DNA of 39,636 nucleotides from a virus, in IMG/VR virus record IMGVR_UViG_3300021085_000003, positions 1-39,636 of that record. One strand, given 5' to 3'. Shown one piece after another: positions 32,934 to 39,524 of this stretch (position 1 is the first letter of the stretch; every line of letters begins with the position of its first letter). The position numbers and the translations under genes are program-made. Under the pieces are notes generated by a model, which did no database searches, had not been told where the DNA came from, and worked only from the letters and a program-made list of their open reading frames with translations.

Positions 32934-33455
32934 ATGGTTAAAGTAATTTTCATAGACGACAACTACCTGTACCAAAACTTTCCTTTACCGAAAAGATTGG
33001 ACCGAGCTGCGTTGTTGTCTATAATTCAATTAGAGCAATTCACTTCACTTCAGGATTTGCTTGGGACGTGTCTATATGAACACCTAGAGCAGCAAGTGTT
33101 TGACCAAGCTCTCACTACAGAAGAGACTGCGTTGTTCAAGCTAGTAAAATATACTTTAGCTATGTATGCTGCTAAGGCAACTGTAGCTATGTTGCGCTCA
33201 GGCGCAGCTAATACAAAGCACGAAGAGTCCGTACAAGACCAATATGTAATCGATGCACTAACATCTCAGATAGATAGTAAGGCTAAGTACATTAATGCTC
33301 GTATCGTAGATTACATAAAATCAACAACCGCACTAAAGACAATAGCAACTGCCTCAGATTGCGATAACGACCTGTTTAACGAAGATGATATCTATCAGGG
33401 TTCAGTGTACTATCCGTATTCAGTAAACACGGAGAACGAGGATTGTGATGAGTAG
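32934..33455 (+). CDS. Probable head-tail connector
   Basis: 173 residues. The N-terminal LYQNFPLPKRLDRAALLSII, then the helical segments LEQFTSLQDLLGTCLYEHLE and LFKLVKYTLAMYAAKATVAM, resemble the all-helical gp6-like DNA-packaging connector that binds below the portal. The gene starts 3 bp after the portal stop, the usual order. Confidence 0.65.
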   Translation: MVKVIFIDDNYLYQNFPLPKRLDRAALLSIIQLEQFTSLQDLLGTCLYEHLEQQVFDQALTTEETALFKLVKYTLAMYAAKATVAMLRSGAANTKHEESVQDQYVIDALTSQIDSKAKYINARIVDYIKSTTALKTIATASDCDNDLFNEDDIYQGSVYYPYSVNTENEDCDE

Positions 33456-33825
33456 AGGTGTTCGCAGGTTAAAGGAATTATTTTGGTATAGTGATAGCGA
33501 GCCTAACGAGGTACTCATTGCTTTCTGCCATATCTTCGCTTTACCTGCAGCGCTGTGTGTTGATTTCGAAAACCCTTCGTTTCTTCTTATAAGTGCCGGA
33601 ATATTTGCGGGCACGTTTCAACTGTGGGCTGTTATATGGAACGGAACACTTAGAATGAGATTGATAGCTGTACAGATTGCTACACTCATAGCGATATCTA
33701 CAGTAGAGAATTTAATAGCAGAGGGACTTATGAACGGCAGTAGAATAGGTTGGGCTATAATCGGTTTATTTGCTGTATGGAATACGGTAAGAGTCTTTAA
33801 AGAGAAAATACAAAGAGGATTGTAA
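33448..33825 (+). CDS. Polytopic membrane protein
   Basis: 125 residues from MSRGVRRLKELFW (ATG overlapping the previous stop; a GTG three bases earlier is also in frame). About four hydrophobic segments (near 22-38, 45-63, 70-85, 95-115) with Arg-rich ends. It lies at the end of the plus block near lysis-type genes, so it could be a holin or antiholin. No family recognised. Confidence 0.55.
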   Translation: MSRGVRRLKELFWYSDSEPNEVLIAFCHIFALPAALCVDFENPSFLLISAGIFAGTFQLWAVIWNGTLRMRLIAVQIATLIAISTVENLIAEGLMNGSRIGWAIIGLFAVWNTVRVFKEKIQRGL

Positions 33826-34115
33826 TGGAAGGGTATGTACAGGTAATAATAACTATTGTAGGTGTATTAGGAAGTGCTTCGATTTGGAAGTATATGGAGG
33901 CTAGATTAAAGGCCAAAGTTCAAGAAAAACAAACCGACCTAAACAACAACGATACTGTGCAATTCCGAGATGACTTAAAGGCCCGTGTAGCAAGATTAGA
34001 GCTTTTACTCGAAGAGAGTAATGAGAAAGTGATTGTGCTTACAGCTGAAGTACACGAGCTGAGAACGGAGGTTAAGTTCTTGAGAAGAGAAAACGACCGA
34101 TTAAAAGATAAGTAA
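33825..34115 (+). CDS. Membrane-anchored coiled-coil protein
   Basis: 96 residues: one N-terminal membrane helix (VQVIITIVGVLGSASIWKYM), a spacer, then a long coiled coil (RVARLELLLEESNEKVIVLT). The TM plus coiled-coil layout matches phage i-spanin/XhlA-like lysis accessory proteins. Gene position near the lysis genes supports that. TAATG overlap on both sides. The exact role is inferred. Confidence 0.55.
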   Translation: MEGYVQVIITIVGVLGSASIWKYMEARLKAKVQEKQTDLNNNDTVQFRDDLKARVARLELLLEESNEKVIVLTAEVHELRTEVKFLRRENDRLKDK

Positions 34116-34201
34116 TGGAGGCTTGGCAATTCGCAATGTGTATAGCCCCTGCTACAATAGCATTAATAATAATTGCAGGAGAAATGAAAAAGGAGGACTA
34201 A
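34115..34201 (+). CDS. Single-TM microprotein (28 residues), last gene of the plus block
   Basis: ATG 34115 (TAATG) to TAA 34199-34201. Sequence begins MEAWQFAMCIAPATIALIII and ends AGEMKKED. One short membrane helix with a charged tail. Its last codons lie inside the terminator stem. It may be a small lysis accessory. Confidence 0.45.
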   Translation: MEAWQFAMCIAPATIALIIIAGEMKKED

Positions 34202-34218
34202 CGTCCTCCTCTTTTTTT
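34191..34218. terminator. Bidirectional terminator at the convergent junction
   Basis: 8-bp stem AGGAGGAC / GTCCTCCT, loop TAAC. Seven T on the plus side; on the minus side five A, read as a T-run, precede the stem. It therefore closes both the plus-strand late block and the minus-strand lysis end. It is the only convergent point in the genome. Confidence 0.85.
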
Positions 34219-34265
34219 GCATCCATTTGTGCAGTGACACTCAACAGGTTCTTCTTCGCAATATC

Positions 34266-34631
34266 TTATTTTACCTTGCGTCTCTTGTCCACGCTTCTTA
34301 CTGCGAAGTAACCCCCTATCACCGTTACGCTTACCATTTCCCATAGCCCAATCCATCTTTCGCTTACATTACTAATACCAAGTCCCTCAAAAAAAGTCAT
34401 CAATACTAAAAATATAATTACGGTGGCTAGGGTCAAAGGTCTTACGTTCTTAGATAGCCAAGAGTCGGAGCTCATATCGCTGTCCCATCTCTTAGATATC
34501 TCTTCTTCTACAGCTGCACGAACAGCTTCCTTTTCCTCCGGAGTTTTTACAAATCTGTCTACCACATTGGCAACTGCTTCCGCAGTTTCCTGAACAGCTT
34601 TTCCTCCTAATATTTTCAATAACTTGCTCAT
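34266..34631 (-). CDS. 3-TM holin family protein
   Basis: 121 residues from MSKLLKILGGKAV; a Met five residues earlier is less likely. The N-terminal half is charged helix (ETAEAVANVVDRFVKTPEEK). Residues about 68-115 hold two to three membrane segments (VRPLTLATVIIFLVLMTFF, VTVIGGYFAVRSV) as in the GTA_holin_3TM (Phage_holin_3) group. The family makes membrane holes that release endolysin. It is three genes downstream of the membrane protein at 35249, with the amidase between. Confidence 0.7.
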   Translation of the reverse strand: MSKLLKILGGKAVQETAEAVANVVDRFVKTPEEKEAVRAAVEEEISKRWDSDMSSDSWLSKNVRPLTLATVIIFLVLMTFFEGLGISNVSERWIGLWEMVSVTVIGGYFAVRSVDKRRKVK

Positions 34632-34633
34632 AT

Positions 34634-34759
34634 CTAACTCCCACAACCCTCGCAGTCAGGGTTGTCAATAGAACAAGCATTCGAGTTTTTATCGCTTGTT
34701 GTTAACTCGTCTACGAAATCAGCAAATCCATCTGCTAAATCAAAGTCATTCTTCATCAT
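34634..34759 (-). CDS. Small Cys-rich-tail protein between amidase and holin (41 residues)
   Basis: The frame runs from ATG 34759-34757 (a second ATG follows immediately) to TAG 34636-34634, overlapping the amidase end by 14 bp and ending 2 bp before the holin start. The body is acidic (DFDLADGFADFVDEL), and the tail contains three Cys (NACSIDNPDCEGCG) that might hold metal. The overlap supports a real gene. Role unknown; a lysis accessory is possible. Confidence 0.5.
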   Translation of the reverse strand: MMKNDFDLADGFADFVDELTTSDKNSNACSIDNPDCEGCGS

Positions 34760-35234
34760 TCTCTTCTTCTTCTTTAATTAATAAATCTTTGGTTTCCTTT
34801 GGCTCCCATATAAATCCATACTCTTCCTGAACATTAAAGCTAGGACAGGCTTTGTCTGAAAATTCATTGTGGCCGTGCACAGTTGCTGTCGGGTATAACT
34901 TCAACAGAGACTTTATAAGATTTGTTAGCGCAACATCCTGAAGCTCGGTTCTAGTATCCTTTGCTTTCGACATTGTTTTGTTCATACCTCCCACATAAAC
35001 GACACCGATACTTCTACGGTTGTATCCTTTAGCGTGAGCTCCTGAATCTTGAACACTCCTTCCTACTTCTATCTCTCCATCAAGCCCAATAACATAATGA
35101 TAACCAATAGTGGAGAACCCACGATTCTTGTGCCATCTAGTTATGTCATCAACACTAACCTCCCTGCCCTCAGGCGTTGCGGTTGAGTGTATGATTATCC
35201 GGTTAATGTTTCTTGCTGAATTTCTTAATTTCAT
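34746..35234 (-). CDS. N-acetylmuramoyl-L-alanine amidase endolysin (T7 lysozyme-like)
   Basis: 162 residues, Amidase_2 fold. Visible active-site residues: IIIHST (His16), GYHYVI (Tyr45/His46 region), VHGHNEF (His122) and FSDKACPSF with Lys128 and Cys130. T7 lysozyme uses His17, Tyr46, His122, Lys128 and Cys130, so the spacing is nearly identical. It hydrolyses the amide between MurNAc and L-Ala to free progeny. The acidic tail (EEEENDEE) is extra. No signal peptide, so a holin is needed. Confidence 0.9.
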   Translation of the reverse strand: MKLRNSARNINRIIIHSTATPEGREVSVDDITRWHKNRGFSTIGYHYVIGLDGEIEVGRSVQDSGAHAKGYNRRSIGVVYVGGMNKTMSKAKDTRTELQDVALTNLIKSLLKLYPTATVHGHNEFSDKACPSFNVQEEYGFIWEPKETKDLLIKEEEENDEE

Positions 35235-35244
35235 GATACCTATT

Positions 35245-35254
35245 TAATTTACAT
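35245..35254 (-). promoter_or_regulatory. TTGTAAATTA-like box (ATGTAAATTA) before the amidase
   Basis: One mismatch from the plus-strand box, on the minus strand; its TAA is the stop of the gene at 35249. Shared with late-gene leaders. Confidence 0.3.
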
Positions 35255-35494
35255 TATTAGTTTTCTATATGTCATCTCAGCAATCACTGCTGAATATACC
35301 GCGTGTAAGGGACTTAAATCTAAGAACATATACAACCCTAGGCTGCACCAAAAACAAAGGCACAGGACGCAGTTAAATGGCTTATACGGCAATAGTTTAT
35401 CTATGACCCAACCCCAAGGTTCGAATATAAATAAACAAGCAAATAGAAATCCAACACCTACGGTGATGAATATGCTTTCATATATCTCAATCAT
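35249..35494 (-). CDS. Small membrane protein with Cys motif
   Basis: 81 residues. Hydrophobic segments at about 6-26 and 45-75, with a FNCVLCLCFWCSLG cluster between them. I associate the KPFxCxxCxxFW pattern with small membrane proteins next to phage endolysins. It could be lysis-related or a metal-binding membrane protein; function unknown. Overlaps the sigma-like gene by 4 bp. Confidence 0.55.
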   Translation of the reverse strand: MIEIYESIFITVGVGFLFACLFIFEPWGWVIDKLLPYKPFNCVLCLCFWCSLGLYMFLDLSPLHAVYSAVIAEMTYRKLIM

Positions 35495-35901
35495 AATTTC
35501 TGACTTATGTATTCGTCTCTAGTGTATCTCATTAGTTTTGATTTGCGCTCTCCATTCTCTATTACAAACACATTCCCTTTGCGCCTCTCACCATAAACGT
35601 CTCTCCATTTAAGAGAGACAATCTTATTGGTCATAGTGGAATATATCATAGATATGATAAGGTTTGCTGCTGACTTTCCCTCGGTGTAATAATCTAGGAA
35701 TTTTAAACACACTCTCATTACAGCCTCGTCTATAAGAGACTGACGCAATTCTTCATTGCCGTTTGTGATAAACGAAAAGTTGGATATCTCAGCACAGCGC
35801 TCTAAAATGAAAGCTCCGAGCTCGTCAGTCAGGTATCCTTGATTAGAAGACTTTATAGCCTCTAGCTCAATGAAGCCTTTATCATACTTGTTCTTCTTCA
35901 A
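35491..35901 (-). CDS. T4 gp55-like late sigma factor
   Basis: 136 residues. Order and spacing fit the phage gp55 group: YLTDELGAFILERCAEI at the start, LRQSLIDEAVMRVCLKFLDY, then the region-2-like basic stretch SMIYSTMTNKIVSLKWRDVY. Such short sigma factors direct host RNA polymerase to late promoters. No region 4 is visible, as in gp55. It overlaps its upstream gene by 20 bp and lies with replication genes. It might drive the TTGTAAATTA boxes (inference). Confidence 0.65.
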   Translation of the reverse strand: MKKNKYDKGFIELEAIKSSNQGYLTDELGAFILERCAEISNFSFITNGNEELRQSLIDEAVMRVCLKFLDYYTEGKSAANLIISMIYSTMTNKIVSLKWRDVYGERRKGNVFVIENGERKSKLMRYTRDEYISQKL

Positions 35902-36094
35902 CTTTGTCTAGTATTGCTACGATAAAATGCAGGTAGTCAGAAAGCTCTGAGGTGCTAACGTTGAGTTCGTGACCCAAACCCAATAGTGTAACGGGTCTGT
36001 CTTCTTTGACAAGTTTAGATATAGCATAGTATATGGATATTATGAAGTCAGCTTCAGAAGAAGTTATCTCTTCGTATGTCAGATTAAGAGCCAT
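35882..36094 (-). CDS. Small helix-turn-helix-like protein
   Basis: 70 residues, helical, acidic. The segment VTLLGLGHELNVSTSELSDY has the spacing of a helix-turn-helix, so it may be a transcriptional regulator or a gp55 partner. It overlaps the sigma-like gene. The fold assignment is by eye only. Confidence 0.5.
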   Translation of the reverse strand: MALNLTYEEITSSEADFIISIYYAISKLVKEDRPVTLLGLGHELNVSTSELSDYLHFIVAILDKVEEEQV

Positions 36095-36299
36095 AAGGTC
36101 TAATTGAACGTGCTTTATCAGGGTCGAGTTCAGCTATTTTATCTATCATTTCATTCTCTCTTTTGTACGCTAAAGCGTATTCCTCTGCAGTTGAATCAGA
36201 ACCTAGATTAGCAAACAGCTTTGCCATTTCAAATAGATATAAATCTACTCGGTTCTTAATTAATTTACAGGTCTTATAGTTACGGTTGTCTAGTATCAT
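36084..36299 (-). CDS. Hypothetical small protein
   Basis: 71 residues, helical, charged (VDLYLFEMAKLFANLG, ALAYKRENEMIDKIAELDPD). No motif. Overlaps its neighbours by 11 and 20 bp within the minus-strand operon. Confidence 0.5.
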   Translation of the reverse strand: MILDNRNYKTCKLIKNRVDLYLFEMAKLFANLGSDSTAEEYALAYKRENEMIDKIAELDPDKARSIRPYGS

Positions 36300-36666
36300 C
36301 TTCTTTTATTTTATATCCTTTGCACTTGATGACAACGCGGTACGTATTCTTTGGTAGCCCGCCATCAAATGCGATTTTAACTTGGTCATAGAATTTCGGA
36401 TTGTCATCCTCAACCACGCCCAACTCAACGAGCGTATCAGCGAGAAATTTCGAAACAAGAATCCCGTTATCGATATCAAACCTGCTGTTATAAGTAATAT
36501 CAAGGCGAAAACTTTCGCAGGTAAAATCATCGTAAGGCTCAAGAGCTTCGATGCATATTGCTTTATATTCATCTTTTTTCTTTTTTCTGTACGTCCAATG
36601 CTTTCCTGCATAAATCATATTTAAGCTAGGCGGCTTAGGAAGTAAGAGTATTATATTATTTTCCAT
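36280..36666 (-). CDS. rusA: RusA-like Holliday junction resolvase
   Basis: 128 residues, normal for RusA. N-terminal LLPKPPSLNMIYAG (the PPS...N pattern), RFDIDNGIL with the DxDN acidic pair, LADTLVELGVVEDDNPKF with the second acidic pair, and IAFDGG. The family resolves four-way junctions made in recombination or replication before packaging. Context: an operon with recombination genes. Confidence 0.85.
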   Translation of the reverse strand: MENNIILLLPKPPSLNMIYAGKHWTYRKKKKDEYKAICIEALEPYDDFTCESFRLDITYNSRFDIDNGILVSKFLADTLVELGVVEDDNPKFYDQVKIAFDGGLPKNTYRVVIKCKGYKIKEDDTRQP

Positions 36667-36925
36667 TGCGCTGTCTTAGTGCAACCTTTAGCAGTATTAA
36701 GTATCCTATTAAATCCTGCACAGTATCTTCAGTCTCATCAGTGATGCCACGCATCTTAATTCTCATAAGTTTGTCGTCTATACGGCAACACAAGTTGTCG
36801 ACAGCATTACCTCCTGCAAATATTCCCGCAGGATTCAGAGCTGAATCACCATAGGCTTCATTCTTTAGGAGCAATAGTTTTGTAACTGCTTCCGATTCCT
36901 CAAGTATTAAATCTTTTGTGTCCAT
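36656..36925 (-). CDS. Nucleotide modification-associated domain 1-like protein (DUF1599-type)
   Basis: 89 residues. LLLKNEAYGDSALNPAG, RIDDKLMRIKMRG and EDTVQDLIGYLILLKVAL match the YGDS...DK..RI...DT..DL..Y layout of Nmad1, a short phage-borne domain linked to nucleotide or DNA-base metabolism. The exact reaction is unknown. It overlaps the RusA start by 11 bp. Confidence 0.65.
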   Translation of the reverse strand: MDTKDLILEESEAVTKLLLLKNEAYGDSALNPAGIFAGGNAVDNLCCRIDDKLMRIKMRGITDETEDTVQDLIGYLILLKVALRQRNGK

Positions 36926-36939
36926 ATCCCAAATGTAAT

Positions 36940-37236
36940 CTATTCGTCATATAGTTGAACATCAACACGATACACTTTTTTAACATCACCATTCTGAATA
37001 ACGATTCTCCCGTTGTTGGGATTAAAGAATATGTACTTGTCAACTGCTCCTGTATAATCGGAAACATCAAATTTAAATCTGTTGTCGTTGATTACTATGT
37101 CCCCATCATCTTCAACTTCAATACTCTTAGCACTTGGTATATTGAACTTGAGGTAAGCCCTTACCAAATTGGCAAAGGCTACCTTACGCTCAAGAATTAG
37201 GCTGTGAGTAGGCGAATCTTTTTCTTCCTTGTTCAT
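36940..37236 (-). CDS. Hypothetical protein
   Basis: 98 residues, beta-rich, acidic in the middle (IEVEDDGDIVINDNRFKFDV) with an N-terminal helix. It overlaps the helicase gene by 47 bp, so it is coupled to it. No recognised fold; possibly a helicase partner. Confidence 0.55.
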   Translation of the reverse strand: MNKEEKDSPTHSLILERKVAFANLVRAYLKFNIPSAKSIEVEDDGDIVINDNRFKFDVSDYTGAVDKYIFFNPNNGRIVIQNGDVKKVYRVDVQLYDE

Positions 37237-38119
37237 CTAGTTCGTAATATCTGTTAGACAATTTATCAAAATATAAAGTAACGGTTCCTAGCTTACCGAC
37301 AATCTTCGGCTTGGCTTTAACCACAGTAATCTCAACTTGGTTAGCCTCGTAAGGAATACCGTTCCCATCTTCAAGACCAAAGGGGCAACGCCATACGTTG
37401 ACAACCATCATACCTTTACGGCTCCACTGCATACCTCCTGCGATATCGTTCATCGTAGGCTTGTCGACATACGGCACTCCGTTCTTGTACTTAGCTTGTT
37501 GATGTCTAGTGTGTACAGTTACAATCGTGTGGTAATCTCTATCAGCAGAATGCTTACGAACTTTTGTAAGGACCTGACCAATAGCAATATCATCACGAAC
37601 TCCTGCGGATACATCCGTCTTGATTTCGGTAAAGGGGTCAACTAAACATCCGTCAATCTTAATGAAGTTATCATTCTCAATCTTCTCAACTGAGGTATAG
37701 AACGCTTCGATACTTAGGTCCTGCAGACCTGAGTCAATAATATAGAAGTGCTTATTGATAAACTCAATGGCCGATTCAGTCTCTTCATCGGTAGCCGTAA
37801 TCTTGTCGTTCACTAGGAACGGCTTGCGTAAATACACCCAAAGCAATTCCGCAAACACCTCGGTAGGAGAGCCCGTCTCCGGAGAGTATATAGCCCACTT
37901 CCAACCGTCATATTCAGCTAGGTTCATCATCAACTCGAATCCGAACTGAGACTTACCTTGGTGAGCTCCTGCGTAGATGTACGTGGTGGACCCACGCTTA
38001 ACTGAATACTTATCGAACAGGGAACTGAATCCTGTCCAAGCACCTTTCTTGATTCCGTTGTTACGGAGTGTGGTTAACGAGTCTCTCAGTTCGTTAGCCG
38101 TATAAATTAATTTTTGCAT
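37190..38119 (-). CDS. DnaB-like replicative helicase core (no N-terminal domain)
   Basis: 309 residues. RecA-fold with Walker A AGAHQGKS (about 50-57), AIYSPE (switch), Walker B region DGCLVDPF (Asp161), and TVHTRH (His203), the order of the DnaB C-terminal domain. DnaB is about 470 residues with an N-terminal primase-binding domain; that part is absent here. It would unwind the fork using a host primase or loader. It is the largest replication gene; no polymerase or primase was found. Confidence 0.8.
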   Translation of the reverse strand: MQKLIYTANELRDSLTTLRNNGIKKGAWTGFSSLFDKYSVKRGSTTYIYAGAHQGKSQFGFELMMNLAEYDGWKWAIYSPETGSPTEVFAELLWVYLRKPFLVNDKITATDEETESAIEFINKHFYIIDSGLQDLSIEAFYTSVEKIENDNFIKIDGCLVDPFTEIKTDVSAGVRDDIAIGQVLTKVRKHSADRDYHTIVTVHTRHQQAKYKNGVPYVDKPTMNDIAGGMQWSRKGMMVVNVWRCPFGLEDGNGIPYEANQVEITVVKAKPKIVGKLGTVTLYFDKLSNRYYELDEQGRKRFAYSQPNS

Positions 38120-38134
38120 CTGTCCTTAGTTTTT

Positions 38135-38413
38135 TTATTTTTTATAATCAGTTTCTTTGTGAGCAAAGCTCTTACTTAATGGCTGCCTACTCAATTCATC
38201 AGATACGTGGAAGTCAAATACTTTCTTGCCTGTGAGTTTAAGCGAGGCCATTAGATTTAAAATCATCTCGGGGCTTGAGTTCATATCCTCAATGCTTTTC
38301 ATTCTTGTAGGTAACTCCATCGTCCGGTAATGATTCACATACCCGTTCCCTCTTTTAATCTTGTAGGCAATCTTGATTTTCACGAAGTAAATCATTTGTC
38401 CTTCATCATCCAT
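38135..38413 (-). CDS. Hypothetical protein
   Basis: 92 residues, basic, mixed beta/alpha (QMIYFVKIKIAYKIKRGNGY). It overlaps the GIY-YIG gene by 8 bp and lies 15 bp before the helicase. No motif recognised; the basic N-terminus could bind nucleic acid. Confidence 0.5.
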   Translation of the reverse strand: MDDEGQMIYFVKIKIAYKIKRGNGYVNHYRTMELPTRMKSIEDMNSSPEMILNLMASLKLTGKKVFDFHVSDELSRQPLSKSFAHKETDYKK

Positions 38414-38759
38414 TCTTCTTATGATTTTTATAGTTAAAACCTTCGTAGCCCATAGCGTGCAATTTGGTTTCCATTAAGTGACAATCCACAGCTCTATCAA
38501 ATGTGGCAATTACCTCGAAGCCATCAGTTATCTTTTTACCTTTGCTTCTGTGTTCTTGCATCCTATCTTTAAGGCAGTTGGTCATCCCTACATAGTGATG
38601 TTCAGGTATATAATACAATGTATAATGTCCATCTCTAATCCTCTTTCTCTTTTTAAAGTAAGTGGATTTACAGGATTTACATTCAGTCCTGTGCCCTGTA
38701 CCATTTCTGTGGTACTCGCTCAGGGGTTTATTGTCTCCACATATCCTGCACTCCCTCAT
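38406..38759 (-). CDS. GIY-YIG nuclease with N-terminal zinc ribbon
   Basis: 117 residues. Residues 1-32 hold two CxxC pairs (CRICGDNKP...CKSCKS), a zinc ribbon common in phage homing-type enzymes. Residues about 45-100 carry YTLYYIPEHHYVGMT (the GIY...YVG core), DRMQEHRS with Arg and His, and MESLHAMGY-like METKLHAMGY with the catalytic Glu. It may be a free-standing homing nuclease or a repair enzyme. No intron or split gene was seen next to it. Confidence 0.75.
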   Translation of the reverse strand: MRECRICGDNKPLSEYHRNGTGHRTECKSCKSTYFKKRKRIRDGHYTLYYIPEHHYVGMTNCLKDRMQEHRSKGKKITDGFEVIATFDRAVDCHLMETKLHAMGYEGFNYKNHKKNG

Positions 38760-38944
38760 TACATCTTAATTAATCGCAGCCTACGTTGATACTTACGAAT
38801 GAGTAGCGCTGAATTAGTCAGTTGATTTTGAATATCATCTGTCCATCCAAATCTACTAGCGTGTATTGACAGGTTCACAGTATCTAACATTAACATTTCA
38901 AGATACTTCTGAACTTCACGAACGTGCTTTCTCTTTCTATTCAT
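38759..38944 (-). CDS. Small basic protein
   Basis: 61 residues, strongly basic at both ends (MNRKRKHVREVQKY, RKYQRRLRLIKM), helical. It overlaps the PD-(D/E)XK gene by 8 bp and the GIY-YIG gene by 1. It may be a nucleic-acid binding partner; unknown. Confidence 0.5.
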   Translation of the reverse strand: MNRKRKHVREVQKYLEMLMLDTVNLSIHASRFGWTDDIQNQLTNSALLIRKYQRRLRLIKM

Positions 38945-39377
38945 AGGTCTTGATTTTGAATTTAGTATTAGTGTCTCTAAACATTAGCTCTTGGTCATTA
39001 GTAGAGCCATCCCTTGGCGGTCTGCCTCCATAATAAATCTTTCCTTTGAGGTTGTTTAGTGTGGTGTACTTGATTCCATCTTCATATGCCCATACCAAAA
39101 TAGCGTTCGGTATTCTCATCTTTCTCGCGAATGCTTGTAGGTCTACTAGTTTTCTTAATCCTACTACGGGCGAATGATTGTCGTGAACCGACTTCACTTT
39201 ACGTACTCCTTTGATTTCAACTGCTGCTATATCCACGTGTTCTTTGTGGACAATATAATCAACAGCTGCGTGCGGACCTTGGTCTTGGAACTCAATACCT
39301 TCACGGTCTTTTATCAGTAGCTGAATAGCGTTGAGTTGGAAATCAATATCTCTCTTTGTTTCAAAAGTCTTACTCAT
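38937..39377 (-). CDS. PD-(D/E)XK nuclease
   Basis: 146 residues. The core VDYIVHKEHVDIAAVEIKGV holds Asp, then Glu-x-Lys, of the PD-(D/E)XK metal site, preceded by GPHAAVDY. Downstream, GLRKLVDLQAFARKMRIPNA and AILVWAYEDGI are the typical helix and strand of small nucleases in this superfamily. It is a probable resolvase or repair nuclease. It is distinct from the larger RecE-like nuclease at 871-1629. Its ATG overlaps the preceding microprotein stop. Confidence 0.7.
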   Translation of the reverse strand: MSKTFETKRDIDFQLNAIQLLIKDREGIEFQDQGPHAAVDYIVHKEHVDIAAVEIKGVRKVKSVHDNHSPVVGLRKLVDLQAFARKMRIPNAILVWAYEDGIKYTTLNNLKGKIYYGGRPPRDGSTNDQELMFRDTNTKFKIKTYE

Positions 39378-39453
39378 CCTTTATCCATTTATAAATTAGG
39401 TAACCATTCCAAGCTAGAACAATTAAGCAGCCTGCAATATCTTCGATTGTCAT
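39370..39453 (-). CDS. Single-TM microprotein (27 residues)
   Basis: ATG 39453-39451 to TAA 39372-39370: MTIEDIAGCLIVLAWNGYLI then YKWIKDE. One short hydrophobic helix with a charged tail, overlapping the nuclease start by 8 bp. The repeated leader AACCTTTAACACCAA precedes the start. Function unknown. Confidence 0.5.
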   Translation of the reverse strand: MTIEDIAGCLIVLAWNGYLIYKWIKDE

Positions 39454-39454
39454 C

Positions 39455-39524
39455 TCTCTTTGGTGTTAAAGGTTTGCGCCTATTTTTATATGCTTGCGCC
39501 TATTTTTCGTTGGTGTTAAAGGTT
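39455..39524 (-). repeat. Leader repeats: TTGGTGTTAAAGGTT copies and a 21-bp-spaced tandem
   Basis: Copies of TTGGTGTTAAAGGTT at 39460-39474 and 39510-39524, the first extended to 20 bp identical with 121-140. Between them, TTGCGCCTATTTTT occurs twice (39474-39487, 39495-39508), 21 bp apart, two helical turns. This is probably a regulatory leader for the microprotein/nuclease group. Confidence 0.6.

Noticed and set aside
9056-34201. Antisense ORFs of 60-180 residues across the late genes (for example 19012-19554)
   Set aside because: They lie opposite well-supported coding genes, show biased composition and have no leaders or neighbours on that strand.
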